A stretch of DNA of 64,000 nt from Opitutaceae bacterium (GCA_017994935.1 JAGOJU010000012.1:1-64000); one strand, 5' to 3'. Positions 27,375 through 36,141 are shown, counted from the stretch's first letter. Numbers and translations: made by a program. The notes: generated from the sequence alone by a model not told the origin.

Positions 27375-28577
27375 ATGAAGAATCTGATGGCCGAATCGAT
27401 GCGGTGGTTTGGTCCCACCGACAGCGTCAGCCTGCAGGAAATCCGCCAGACTGGCGCCACTGCCGTCTTTTCGTCGCTGCACGGGATTCCCTATGGCGAG
27501 ACATGGCCCGCGGCGGATATCGAGGAGCGCAAGGCTTTGATCGCCGCGGCCGGGCTCGAGTGGCGGGTGGTGGAGTCCCTGCCGGTGCACGAATCCATCA
27601 AGACTCGCACCGGCTCATTCGACCAGCACCTCGAAAACTACAAGATCAGCCTGCGCCGCCTGGGCGAGTCCGGCATTTCCGTCGTGGTATACAACTTCAT
27701 GCCCGTGCTCGACTGGGTGCGCACGGACCTGCATCACCGGCTGCCGGACGGGGCTGAATCGCTTCTCTACGATCCCGTGAAGTTCGCGGCCTTCGACCTG
27801 TTTGCGCTGGAGAGGCCTGGCGCTGAAGCCTCCTTCACGGCGGAACAGGTTTCTGGAGCGAAGGTTTTCTGGGACGGGTTGAGTCGCTCCGATCGCGATG
27901 CCTTCATCCGGCAGACGCTGGATCTTTTTCCAGGCGTCCGCCTCAACATGGACATGGGTGATCTGCGCGCCCTGCTTTCGCCGTATGCGGAGATCGATGC
28001 GGCCCGGCTGAAGGAGCACCTTCGCCTGTTTCTCAACGAGGTTGCACCGGTTGCCGAGGAAGCCGGAGTGAGACTTGCCATTCATCCCGATGATCCGCCG
28101 TTCCCGGTCCTGGGATTACCGCGCATTGTTTCCACGGAACACGACCTTGCGGAGATCATTGCGATGGAGGCGTCGCAGTCGAACGGACTCTGCTATTGCA
28201 CGGGGTCGCTGGGGGTGAGGCAGGACAATGATCTCGCCGGGATCGTGAAACGATTCGGACCGCGCATCCATGCCGCGCACCTGCGCAGCGTCGAGGTTCG
28301 CGAGAATGGCGTATTCCTTGAGGCGAGTCATCTCGGTGGCGGTGCGGACATGTATGAGATCGTGCATGCTCTGCTTGAGGAGCAGGCGGTCAGGCAGCGC
28401 GAGGGTCGCGCCGATTGGCAGCTAGCGTTTCGACCTGACCACGGGCACACCCTCCTCGATGACTTCCGGCGGCCTGCACCGGCCTGTCCGGGGTACCCGC
28501 TGATCGGGCGCCTCCGTGGGTTGGCCGAGCTGCGCGGCCTGCAGTGGGGAATTTCGCGCAGCCTTGTCGATTACTGA
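27375..28577 (+). CDS. uxuA: D-mannonate dehydratase
   Basis: A 400-residue UxuA (TIM-barrel) enzyme converting D-mannonate to 2-keto-3-deoxygluconate in hexuronate breakdown. Conserved features are RWFGPTDSVSLQEIRQTGA, VVESLPVHESIK, the metal-site IHPDDPPFPVLGLPRIVST (read across the site), CYCTGSLG and the C-terminal RPDHGHTLLDD. Length matches E. coli UxuA (394). A GAGGA lies about 10 nt upstream of the ATG. No KDG kinase or aldolase is adjacent, so KDG must be used elsewhere. Confidence 0.95.
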   Translation: MKNLMAESMRWFGPTDSVSLQEIRQTGATAVFSSLHGIPYGETWPAADIEERKALIAAAGLEWRVVESLPVHESIKTRTGSFDQHLENYKISLRRLGESGISVVVYNFMPVLDWVRTDLHHRLPDGAESLLYDPVKFAAFDLFALERPGAEASFTAEQVSGAKVFWDGLSRSDRDAFIRQTLDLFPGVRLNMDMGDLRALLSPYAEIDAARLKEHLRLFLNEVAPVAEEAGVRLAIHPDDPPFPVLGLPRIVSTEHDLAEIIAMEASQSNGLCYCTGSLGVRQDNDLAGIVKRFGPRIHAAHLRSVEVRENGVFLEASHLGGGADMYEIVHALLEEQAVRQREGRADWQLAFRPDHGHTLLDDFRRPAPACPGYPLIGRLRGLAELRGLQWGISRSLVDY

Positions 28578-28598
28578 AGGCGCGGACCCGGAGGAGGG

Positions 28599-29834
28599 CT
28601 ATGGCGCCCGGCCGAAGCTGACAGCCGCGGGCTTGTAGACCTCTGCAAGCACACTTTCCCTCCAGCCGCGGGCGTCGGCCTTGACCTGCTCGGGATTGCG
28701 AGGCTCTCCGATCTTTTCAAGCATGACGGGGAGCCATTTCGTTCCGAAGCGGACGTGCTGGGTTTCGTCGGAAATATCGTAACTCCAGGCCATGGCGCTG
28801 ACGCTGTCGTTGTTCTCGATCGAGTCCTTCAACCCGAGGTGCTTTCCTGGAAAGGCATCCGCTTCCTGGGTGGTGAGCGCGGCGTAGCGATCGTGTGGAG
28901 TCAGTGTCTGACGCAGCGAATAGGCCAGGCTCGAGAGGCCGGCCTCCGCGGCGCTGGAGCCGAGTTCGAGAAGCTTCTTTTCGCCGAAGAGCGAGTGACG
29001 TGTCTCGTCCCAGAAGTGCCTGCTGAGATCGAAAAAGAAGTCCCACGGCATATCGGGCGCATCGAAGAGCGTGGAGGCGCAGGAATCGGCGGCCTGGACT
29101 TCCTGGAGGAAATTGACCGCATGATAGCGTTCGCGATGACGGTAGGTGTTGTTGGCCGGCATCGGTTCCGGCCCAAATTCGAGCAGGCGGAACCCCAGGG
29201 GCAGTTTGGAGTCCGGGAGCGGCAGTCGCCCGATCTTTCGCCCCGTTTTCAGTGCGGGCGTCGAGCGCGCAACATGGTGCTGAAGGGCGTCGGCCAGGCC
29301 GGCGGTAAGTTTCTCCACGTCCTTTCGATACGCGGCGGAGGGAGTTTCACCGGTTTTCTGGGCAAGGATGGGCAACGCTGTTTCCGCCCACTGCCTGAGG
29401 GCCTTCAACTCCTCGCGATCGGCCTCGAGCAGCGGGATGCTTGGAAGGTCATAGATATTGTCGTTGCGTTTCAGGTACCCGTCGATTGCGACGACCATGG
29501 CCGCCGGTACATCGATCATCGCGGTCTGGAAGACATCCGCGGTGTTTGGAGCAGCGGCCAGCTTGTCCAGCAGCTCACGTCCGGCAACGCCCTGGCTCAG
29601 GTGCATTTCAGCGAATGAAACGCCCAGTTCGCGTCCGCGTCCGCGCAGATCCTGTACGCGGCGCATGGAGCGAAAAATGTGGACGGGCACTTCCTTGCGG
29701 TGTTCCCAGACCGCGAGGCCTGGGACAAAACCCGCGTGAACGCGAGCCAGCTCCGTCTGGAAATCAGCCAGATTCTTGAGAAAGAGCCCACGAACGCGTG
29801 GGCTGACTTCGTTGGCGAGGGTGTCGGAGGTCAT
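28599..29834 (-). CDS. Ferritin-like (DUF455-related) di-iron protein
   Basis: A 411-residue protein. Its C-terminal half carries ferritin-like metal motifs: EVQAADSCA, FWDETRHSLFGE and SYDISDETQHVRFGTKW, each supplying Glu/Asp and ExxH-type ligands on separate helices. The last motif resembles DUF455 (MiaE-like) proteins. The N-terminal half is helical without a recognised domain. ATG 29834 is preferred over an upstream frame extension. It is 46 nt downstream of the SDR that ends the minus-strand operon, so it may be the fifth gene. A redox or oxygenase role in sugar catabolism would be unusual; the function is unknown. Confidence 0.65.
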   Translation of the reverse strand: MTSDTLANEVSPRVRGLFLKNLADFQTELARVHAGFVPGLAVWEHRKEVPVHIFRSMRRVQDLRGRGRELGVSFAEMHLSQGVAGRELLDKLAAAPNTADVFQTAMIDVPAAMVVAIDGYLKRNDNIYDLPSIPLLEADREELKALRQWAETALPILAQKTGETPSAAYRKDVEKLTAGLADALQHHVARSTPALKTGRKIGRLPLPDSKLPLGFRLLEFGPEPMPANNTYRHRERYHAVNFLQEVQAADSCASTLFDAPDMPWDFFFDLSRHFWDETRHSLFGEKKLLELGSSAAEAGLSSLAYSLRQTLTPHDRYAALTTQEADAFPGKHLGLKDSIENNDSVSAMAWSYDISDETQHVRFGTKWLPVMLEKIGEPRNPEQVKADARGWRESVLAEVYKPAAVSFGRAP

Positions 29835-29880
29835 TGGGACATGTGGATTTGGGTTTGAGGGGCAAACGGTTGCCACGATT

Positions 29881-30666
29881 TCATTTTGCGGTGTATCCGC
29901 CGTCCACGGGCAGATTGGTGCCGGTGATGTAGGTTGAGGCGTCGCTCAGGAGGAAAACGACGGCGCCTCCGATCTCCTCGGCATGTGCCATGCGGCCGAG
30001 CATCGTTTGCGGGGCATAGCGGGCAAGGAACTCGGGTGCCTGAGGTTTCTCGGGATTGTAGATTCCTCCCGGGGACACCACGTTCACCCGAACGCCCGAA
30101 GCTCCGTAGTGGGAGGCCAGATAGCGGGTGAGATTGATCATGCCGGCCTTGTGAAAAAAGTAGTCCGGAGGCGGAGGGCCCGAGATGCCCGTGTACAGGT
30201 GCGGATTCATGCCGACCATGCCCATCATCGAGGAAATGTTCACGATGCTGCCGCTCCTTCGCGCCGCCATGGCATCACCGAACAGGCGCACGGTCGAAAA
30301 AAAGCCGGTCGCGTTTGTGGCCATTGAAGCCTCCCAGGAGGCAAGGCTGTCATCATAACCCTTCATCGCTCTCGTCACCGCATTGTAGACAATGCCGTCA
30401 ACGCGGTCATGTGTACGCAACACCCGATCGCGCAGGTCGCGCAGTGAGGATTCGGAGGTGATGTCGACCTCTTCAATGGCAATGCTGCAACTGGCGTCGC
30501 GTACGGCTTGGGCAAGCGACTCGAGCGAAGCGCGGTTGCGCGAAGCGACAATCGTGGTGGCGTTTGCGGAGGCCAATGCCTGCACGAGTGCGCGACCCAG
30601 CAGGCCCGTGCCGCCGAACTGGACGATCACTTTGCCTGACAGGGAGAATGACGGGGCGTCAGGCAT
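29881..30666 (-). CDS. SDR family oxidoreductase
   Basis: A 261-residue short-chain dehydrogenase. Motifs are QFGGTGLLGRAL (nucleotide loop), YNAVTRAMKG (NAG-like), VNISSMMGMVGM (catalytic Ser) and DYFFHKAGM (YxxxK), then PVDGGYTAK at the C-terminus. Its start overlaps the end of the aldolase gene by 8 nt, so the two are translationally coupled. It probably reduces or oxidises a sugar or sugar-acid carbonyl in the same pathway. The exact substrate is unknown. Confidence 0.85.
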   Translation of the reverse strand: MPDAPSFSLSGKVIVQFGGTGLLGRALVQALASANATTIVASRNRASLESLAQAVRDASCSIAIEEVDITSESSLRDLRDRVLRTHDRVDGIVYNAVTRAMKGYDDSLASWEASMATNATGFFSTVRLFGDAMAARRSGSIVNISSMMGMVGMNPHLYTGISGPPPPDYFFHKAGMINLTRYLASHYGASGVRVNVVSPGGIYNPEKPQAPEFLARYAPQTMLGRMAHAEEIGGAVVFLLSDASTYITGTNLPVDGGYTAK

Positions 30667-31477
30667 AGGGTGTCGACGAAGGTCTCAGGGAAGATGGCAG
30701 GGCGTCGATCTGACCACCCACGGCCTTGAGGCGATCCCGTATTCCTGAGGACAGTGTGATCACATCAGCACCGATGCCAAGCAGTCGGTACCCCTCGGCC
30801 ACGAGTTCGGGAAGAGGCGCGATCAGCCCGGCGGTCATGGCAAACTTCCCGTTGCGCACCGCGGCTGCCGCGACACGTTTCCGCGCGTCGACGACCTGAG
30901 GATCATCCAGTTGCCCGACACGACCGATCCTGTGGCTGAAATCTCCGGGACCGAAAAGGAGCGCGTCGAAGCCGGGCACTGCTGCAATGCGGTCGACCTC
31001 CGCGAGAGCCTCGGGAGATTCGATCTGGAGGATCACGATGCGGTCCTCGTTTGAGACCCGGATGTAGTCCTCGATTGGCGTGAAACAGAAATTTCCGTCC
31101 ACATTGCCGCCATCGAGCGCTCGCTTTCCCATGGGGTGAAACCTCGTCCACTCAACGATCTGCCGTGCCTCCCGCTCATTGGCGACATGCGGAACGATGA
31201 TGCCCGTCGCTCCGGCCTCCAGGGGACGGATGTAGTCGCTGTAGCTGCCGCGTCCGACGCGGACAAGGGTATCCATGTCATGGAGACGTGCGGCACGGAT
31301 CTGGTTCTCCAGGCCAATCCAGTCGTTGGGAACGTGTTCATGGTCGAGCCACACGGCGTCGACACCGGAGAGGCCGATGATTTCCATGACGCGTGGATCG
31401 GACAGGTTGCATTTCATCACGGTCGGGAACTGGCCACTGCGGATGAGACGGAGGACTCGGCTTGATCTGGGTTTCAT
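30659..31477 (-). CDS. HpcH/HpaI-family aldolase
   Basis: A 272-residue class II aldolase of the HpcH/HpaI family, which splits 2-keto-3-deoxy acids into pyruvate and an aldehyde. Visible features are VWLDHEHVPND, RVGRGSYSDYIRPLEAGATG, VILQIESPEALAEVD (metal-binding Glu) and LLFGPGDFSHRIG (metal-binding Asp). ATG 31477 is 6 nt after the upstream stop codon; a TTG at 31486 is an alternative. Close packing with SDR and Gfo/Idh genes suggests a pathway in which a sugar acid is oxidised or dehydrated and then cleaved. Confidence 0.85.
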   Translation of the reverse strand: MKPRSSRVLRLIRSGQFPTVMKCNLSDPRVMEIIGLSGVDAVWLDHEHVPNDWIGLENQIRAARLHDMDTLVRVGRGSYSDYIRPLEAGATGIIVPHVANEREARQIVEWTRFHPMGKRALDGGNVDGNFCFTPIEDYIRVSNEDRIVILQIESPEALAEVDRIAAVPGFDALLFGPGDFSHRIGRVGQLDDPQVVDARKRVAAAAVRNGKFAMTAGLIAPLPELVAEGYRLLGIGADVITLSSGIRDRLKAVGGQIDALPSSLRPSSTPYA

Positions 31478-31482
31478 GTCTT

Positions 31483-32442
31483 TCAAAGAAGATTCTGGAT
31501 TTCGCGGATGTCGACACGTCGGGAATTTTCGGTGCGGCTGCGAATTCCGGCGATGATGACGCCCATCATTTCAACGGTGTGGGCAAAGGGATATGCAGGG
31601 CGACCTGTGCGGATGAATTCGATGTAAGCGAGGAGCTGCCTGCGGAACGCGGTATAGGTGTCGGTGAACCGGAACTGGGCGAGGCCAGTGGTGCCGCAGG
31701 CTTGTACCGCGCCAAAGCTCCCGCCGCCATCATGGATCACGGGAAGGGTCACCTGCACACCGCTGTTGTGAACCAGATGGGCGATCTCGAGCCCGGGTCG
31801 GCTTTCGAGACGGATGGATTCAAAGCCGGGGCCGAGGACGGTGAACGCAGGTTCAAGGACGTGGATTCCGTAACGTTCCCAGGTTTTTGCCGTGACGAGT
31901 GACAGCCAGCGCAACTCGCCGAGACTCGCGCGGTTGGCGATCAGGTTCGCGAGTTCGGGTGCGTAGCGGAGACCGCTGGAAGAAAGAATCTTTGCTCCAG
32001 CGCGTTCCCACGCGATGAACTGGCCCAGTTCCTCGAGCGTGGTGGCCATGGGCTTGTCGACGAACACCGGGAGGCCGGCCTCAACGAATGGCCGAGCGCG
32101 GCGCACGTGATCGGTGCCATCGTCGGTGGAAATCAACACGGCATCGACGTGTCCGATCACATCCTCGGGATTCCGGACAATGTTCGGGATGAGCGAGGCA
32201 GCGGCGACATCGCATGCCTCTTCGGGCTGATCCGTCCAGAGATGAGTGACCTGCACGCCAGGGATGCGCACCTCATGGTGCGGCTGCGCTCCGAGGTAGG
32301 CCGGAATGGCTGCATAGGGGCATCGCGCCATGGCGGCGGGGTCGTAGCCGTTGATGATGGCCGACCAGGAATACGGATGCCCGTTGCCCGGAATCATTCC
32401 GAGCATTGCGAGTCGTATCGTTTCGGCGGCAGCGTCAGGCAT
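31483..32442 (-). CDS. Gfo/Idh/MocA-like oxidoreductase (atypical nucleotide loop)
   Basis: A 319-residue Gfo/Idh/MocA-type protein. The family's catalytic loop is present as FVDKPMATT, along with DAVLISTDDGTDH and GLRYAPELANLI. The N-terminus (RLAMLGMIPGNGHPYSWSAI) lacks the usual GxGxxG, so cofactor binding may differ, as in a subgroup of sugar dehydrogenases with large N-terminal insertions. ATG 32442 overlaps the previous gene by 8 nt. Member of the operon controlled by the TGTATACA sites. Confidence 0.78.
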   Translation of the reverse strand: MPDAAAETIRLAMLGMIPGNGHPYSWSAIINGYDPAAMARCPYAAIPAYLGAQPHHEVRIPGVQVTHLWTDQPEEACDVAAASLIPNIVRNPEDVIGHVDAVLISTDDGTDHVRRARPFVEAGLPVFVDKPMATTLEELGQFIAWERAGAKILSSSGLRYAPELANLIANRASLGELRWLSLVTAKTWERYGIHVLEPAFTVLGPGFESIRLESRPGLEIAHLVHNSGVQVTLPVIHDGGGSFGAVQACGTTGLAQFRFTDTYTAFRRQLLAYIEFIRTGRPAYPFAHTVEMMGVIIAGIRSRTENSRRVDIREIQNLL

Positions 32443-33442
32443 GGAGGGAGGCGCATTCGATGCGGCGACCGGAGGTCGACGAGGCGAGGGCGGCGAGATT
32501 GAATCGCAAGGTGGCGATTCCAGCCTCAAGGCTGCACAACCGTGAGGGCTGTCCTTCGATCAGGTCAAGGAAGGCGTTTGCCTGAAGTTCGAAAGGTCCG
32601 TCGCGGTCGAGCGGTTTCTGCTCGTGCCAGGTCCAGTCCGGGGCGCCTCGGGCAAAAGTTCCCCAGCGCGCCTTGTGAAGCTCGATCTTCACGCTACCAC
32701 CGGACGCATTGAACTGGTAGGTCGTTTCATTGGGCGCCTGAAACTGATTCAGCGTGAGATTGGACAAGGCACCGCCGGCATGGCGCAGGGAAACGTGCAC
32801 GGTATCCTCCACCTGGACGCCCGGCAGCATGAGATGCGCGCTGTCGCAAAGCACGCTCAGTGTCTCGCCAAGGATGCTTTCGAGCCAATTCACCGCGTGG
32901 GTGATGGCGTCCTGGATCGCTCCCCCTCCGGTCTTGTGGTCGCGATAATAGGTTTGAGCGTAGGCTGGCCGAAAGAAGGGAAAGTTCTGCCCGCTCGTGG
33001 CGGTAGCCTGCAGGACGGGTCCAAAAGTTCCGCCACGGATGAAATCACGGGCTGCCGCCAGAACGGGGTTGCAGTAGGAGACGTAGGCCACCGCGGCATG
33101 ACGGCCGCTACGATCACGGGCCGAGAGCAGTTCTTCGATGCCGGCGAGCGATTGAGACAAGGGCTTCTCGATCAGCACGTGGACACCCGCATTCAATGCA
33201 GCCGTAGCCATCTCGACATGGAATGGAGCCGGTGTGCAGATCACGGCGGCCGTCGTGCCAAGGGCGAGAGCGTTGCGCCAATTGTCAGTGGTCGGTACCC
33301 CGTAGGAAGCGGACATCTTTTCCAACAAAGCCGGATTGGTGTCGCATGCCGTGACGCGGACACGGCCGGTCTTTTGGAAGCAGCGCAAATGGCGCTCACC
33401 AATGCTGCCGCAACCGATAATGAGGACGGAGGGTAGGGACAT
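32435..33442 (-). CDS. Gfo/Idh/MocA-family oxidoreductase
   Basis: A 335-residue NAD(P)-dependent sugar or sugar-acid dehydrogenase. It has a standard Rossmann loop (VLIIGCGSIGERHL), the catalytic-loop lysine in VLIEKPLSQSLAG and a C-terminal oligomerisation domain. Related enzymes oxidise myo-inositol, glucose-fructose or 2-keto sugars. ATG 33442 is selected; the frame extends upstream past a TGTATACA site only 26 nt before this ATG. It is the first gene of the minus-strand operon. Confidence 0.85.
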   Translation of the reverse strand: MSLPSVLIIGCGSIGERHLRCFQKTGRVRVTACDTNPALLEKMSASYGVPTTDNWRNALALGTTAAVICTPAPFHVEMATAALNAGVHVLIEKPLSQSLAGIEELLSARDRSGRHAAVAYVSYCNPVLAAARDFIRGGTFGPVLQATATSGQNFPFFRPAYAQTYYRDHKTGGGAIQDAITHAVNWLESILGETLSVLCDSAHLMLPGVQVEDTVHVSLRHAGGALSNLTLNQFQAPNETTYQFNASGGSVKIELHKARWGTFARGAPDWTWHEQKPLDRDGPFELQANAFLDLIEGQPSRLCSLEAGIATLRFNLAALASSTSGRRIECASLHA

Positions 33443-33467
33443 CTGCTTTTGAGATTTCTTGCTATCG

Positions 33468-33475
33468 TGTATACA
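33468..33475. promoter_or_regulatory. GntR operator candidate, site 1 (minus-strand operon)
   Basis: The perfect palindrome TGTATACA lies 26 nt upstream of the first minus-strand oxidoreductase ATG. Read on the minus strand the context is TTTGTATACACGAT, and 12 of 13 bases (TTGTATACACRAT) are shared with site 2. This fits FadR/FCD-subfamily GntR operators (T.GT..AC.A-type). Its position suggests repression by blocking the promoter or initial elongation. Confidence 0.65.
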
Positions 33476-34056
33476 AATGAACACCAAACGAGCCAGGCAA
33501 GGTCAATGGCAATGTGGAAGTCAAGGTACAGGCGTTGCCATCGGTGCGGACCATTTGAGCTTGAAAATGGCACTGTCCGGCGCGCGGTTGGGATGAACTC
33601 CCAATTCGATCGCAGCCGAGTCCAAGCCTGCGGAGACAGCTGAAAAGTCTCTGGACGGGGTTGCTTCCGGATGCTGTCCACACGCATCATCGGTTCCCGG
33701 CCAGACCGAAACAGTGCAATTCAACGCTTGCCAGCGGGACAATTTATGTTGATGGATAATTGTGTATACAATATCCATTCGGTATTCACGAATTGCTCGG
33801 TTGTCTCCATGAACTGTCTATTCCACCTCAACGTCGACAAAGCCTTGGATTAAGTGTAGATCTTCAGAGTGCAGAATACCTACTTCGTCGATCCGAGCCT
33901 GCCGCGCAGATTATCCGCATCGGCTGCCTGCAAGTTCTGATTCCGCTGGCGGGCGCGCCTTGCCCTTGCGCTTTTGACAGCGGGGACCCGTGTCCGATGT
34001 TGGGCCTTGCTGCGCGCCCGTGAACTCCTGTTGATTTCGTTTGATCAGTCCTTCCT
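33476..34056. other. Divergent intergenic region of the sialidase/GntR locus
   Basis: About 580 nt without a recognisable gene, between the minus-strand operon and the sialidase-like gene. It contains operator site 2 at 33763-33770. Both ends are AT-richer than the coding DNA. No tRNA or other RNA gene was seen. Short frames here have no protein-like features. Confidence 0.6.
33763..33770. promoter_or_regulatory. GntR operator candidate, site 2 (sialidase-like gene)
   Basis: TGTATACA inside the longer near-palindrome ATTGT-N4-ACAAT (33759-33772). On the minus strand it reads TATTGTATACACAATT, nearly identical to site 1. It is about 290 nt upstream of the sialidase-like ATG, so a promoter near here would give a long leader; alternatively the site acts on the minus-strand promoter at a distance, for example by looping with site 1. 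Confidence 0.6.
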
Positions 34057-35241
34057 ATGACCACCCTTCGTTCCCTTCCACTCCGGTTCGTCGCAACCCT
34101 CATGTTCTGTGGAGCGGTGTACCCTGCAATCGGTGCCGGCGCCTCCGGGCTCCGCAAGGTCCGTGATGTCGTGATCTATGAGGACTCCAGATTCCATTCG
34201 GCTTTCCCGTCCGTCATCAAGCGCCCGGATGGGGAGATCTGGGTGGCCTTCCGACGCGCGCCGAATCGCAAGCTGCTGGGCGAGGATAAGAATTATCACG
34301 TCGACCCGAACAGTTACCTCATGCTCACCCGCTCCAGGGACGGTGTGAATTGGGACCGCGCTCCGGAGTTGCTCCATGCTGATCCCTTCGGCGGTTCACA
34401 GGATCCGTGTCTGCTGCAATTGCACGACAGCACGCTGATCTGCGCCACCTATGGATGGACCTTCATCCGCCCGAGCGGAATGCCAAACCTTCCGCAGCCG
34501 CACCTTGAAAATTTTCCGGGCTCAATCTTCAACGGGGGCTGTCTTCTCCGCTCCTCGGACGGCGGTTCCCATTGGGAGGGACCGCTGTATCCGCCAGCGA
34601 CTCCGGTCGAGCGCCTCCGATCCCCTCTCGGAGGAGGCATCCTTCCGGCCTACAATCGCGGTGCACTCCTTGAGGCGAAAGATGGCAGGATCCTATGGGC
34701 CGTGGCATCGACTGACCAGATTGAGCCGCGCAAGACCTCGGTACACCTCATGGTTTCGAATGACAGGGGCAGCAACTGGACGTATGTCGCCCCCATCGCT
34801 GCCGACCCGAAGATTTCCTTCAACGAGACCTCCGTTTATCAAACGCCCTCAGGTGCAATCGTCGCCTTCCTGAGATCCGAGGGCTTTGATGACCAGGCGG
34901 CCATCGCACGGTCGACGGACGGAGGCAGGAGTTTTCATCCCTGGAAGGGCATGGGATTCAAGGGTCACCCGCTGCACGCGTTGCGCCTTCCGGACGACCG
35001 GGTGCTGCTGACCTATGGATATAGACATGCCCCGCTAGGCATTCGGGCGCGCATCCTTAACGCGGAGTGCACGGATTTTGCCAGTGCGCCTGAAGTCATC
35101 CTGCGCGACGACGGTGGCACCTCTGACCTCGGTTATCCGTGGTCGGTGCAACTCGACGACCGGCATGTGCTCGTCGTGTATTATTTCAACGTGGGAAAAG
35201 GCATCCAGCATATCGCCGGCACCATTCTCGAGATTCGCTGA
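34057..35241 (+). CDS. Exported sialidase-like (BNR/Asp-box) protein
   Basis: A 394-residue six-bladed beta-propeller protein with a signal peptide (MTTLRSLPLRFVATLMFCGA). At least four Asp-box motifs are visible: SRDGVNW, SSDGGSHW, SNDRGSNW and STDGGRSF. The N-terminal SAFPSVIKRPDGEIWVAFRR resembles the region around the first catalytic arginine, though a clear FRIP motif is absent. It may release sialic-acid-like sugars or be a related glycoside hydrolase. It is regulated, probably, by the GntR protein encoded next door. Confidence 0.78.
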   Translation: MTTLRSLPLRFVATLMFCGAVYPAIGAGASGLRKVRDVVIYEDSRFHSAFPSVIKRPDGEIWVAFRRAPNRKLLGEDKNYHVDPNSYLMLTRSRDGVNWDRAPELLHADPFGGSQDPCLLQLHDSTLICATYGWTFIRPSGMPNLPQPHLENFPGSIFNGGCLLRSSDGGSHWEGPLYPPATPVERLRSPLGGGILPAYNRGALLEAKDGRILWAVASTDQIEPRKTSVHLMVSNDRGSNWTYVAPIAADPKISFNETSVYQTPSGAIVAFLRSEGFDDQAAIARSTDGGRSFHPWKGMGFKGHPLHALRLPDDRVLLTYGYRHAPLGIRARILNAECTDFASAPEVILRDDGGTSDLGYPWSVQLDDRHVLVVYYFNVGKGIQHIAGTILEIR

Positions 35242-35378
35242 ACATGGGGAGGACTTCGGGTGACTTTCCCGAAGTCTTGAAGGATGGGCAGTCGACTCGA
35301 TCACAATTTTCCCCGATTGAACCCAGTTTGATGTGGTCTTCACGACCTGTCTGCCTCAATAACTTCCGTGCGCGTCGA

Positions 35379-35386
35379 TGTATACA
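35379..35386. promoter_or_regulatory. GntR operator candidate, site 3 (autoregulatory)
   Basis: TGTATACA occurs 18 nt upstream of the GntR regulator's ATG at 35404. In a GC-rich window three occurrences of this 8-mer, all in non-coding DNA before genes of the same locus, are more than expected by chance. The position indicates autoregulation. Confidence 0.6.
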
Positions 35387-35403
35387 GTCGCATCCGTCAT
35401 TCC

Positions 35404-36141
35404 ATGAAGAAAGTGACCTCTGACGTCGCCTACGACTACATTCGCAGGAAGATCCTCGGTGGGGATTTTCCCCCCGGGTACGCATTGATGACGGAGGCAC
35501 TCGCAGAGGAAATCCAGGTCAGCCGCACACCGGTGCGCGATGCCTTGTACAAGCTCAAGGCCGAAGGGCTCGTGAGCATCAGTCCGCGGCTTGGTGCCAG
35601 CGTGAAGAAGATGGATCTGAAGGAGTACAGGGAGATGTGTGAACTGCGGCTCGCCCTAGAAGGGCATTCCGCGGCACTGGCCGCGGTGAATGCCAGCCAG
35701 GCCGATCTGCGCGAGATCAAGTACGCCTTGGATGCCATGAAGGAGCTGACCGCGAAGATTGTGGCGTCGCGGGAAGAGGCACTGCTGTTCAACGACCTCA
35801 TTCGCGAGGACGTCCGCTTTCATATCGGCATCCTGACGGCCGCTCACAACAATCTGATGAAGCGGGAGATCCTGAAACTCAACATGATCAACCGCGTCAT
35901 GATCGGTCCGAAGGTTTCGAAGTCGGGCGACAAGAAGGAAATGGACGCCAATCGGCGCAAGGTCCTTGCGAGCCACGAGGAGATCTATGACGCGATAGCC
36001 CGGGGAGATGCAGCAGCTTCACGCGCCGCGATGGAGCGTCACCTTCAGGACATGGTCGAGAAGACCATACGCTTGATTGCCGGTTCCGAGATGGTCATGC
36101 TGCGCGAATTGAGCGATGAAGAACTCGCCTACGGCGGCTGA
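35404..36141 (+). CDS. GntR-family (FadR/FCD) transcriptional regulator
   Basis: A 245-residue regulator. The N-terminal winged helix (AYDYIRRKILGGDFPPGYAL, EIQVSRTPVRDALYKLKAEG) is followed by an FCD ligand-binding domain with acidic and His metal ligands (YREMCELRLALEGHSAAL, EDVRFHIGILTAAHNN, SHEEIYDAIARGD, MERHLQDMV). FCD regulators bind sugar acids and similar ligands. ATG 35404 is preferred over the frame extension at 35368, because the latter would cover the operator. It is 162 nt after the sialidase-like gene and 109 nt before the kelch gene start. Confidence 0.9.
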   Translation: MKKVTSDVAYDYIRRKILGGDFPPGYALMTEALAEEIQVSRTPVRDALYKLKAEGLVSISPRLGASVKKMDLKEYREMCELRLALEGHSAALAAVNASQADLREIKYALDAMKELTAKIVASREEALLFNDLIREDVRFHIGILTAAHNNLMKREILKLNMINRVMIGPKVSKSGDKKEMDANRRKVLASHEEIYDAIARGDAAASRAAMERHLQDMVEKTIRLIAGSEMVMLRELSDEELAYGG

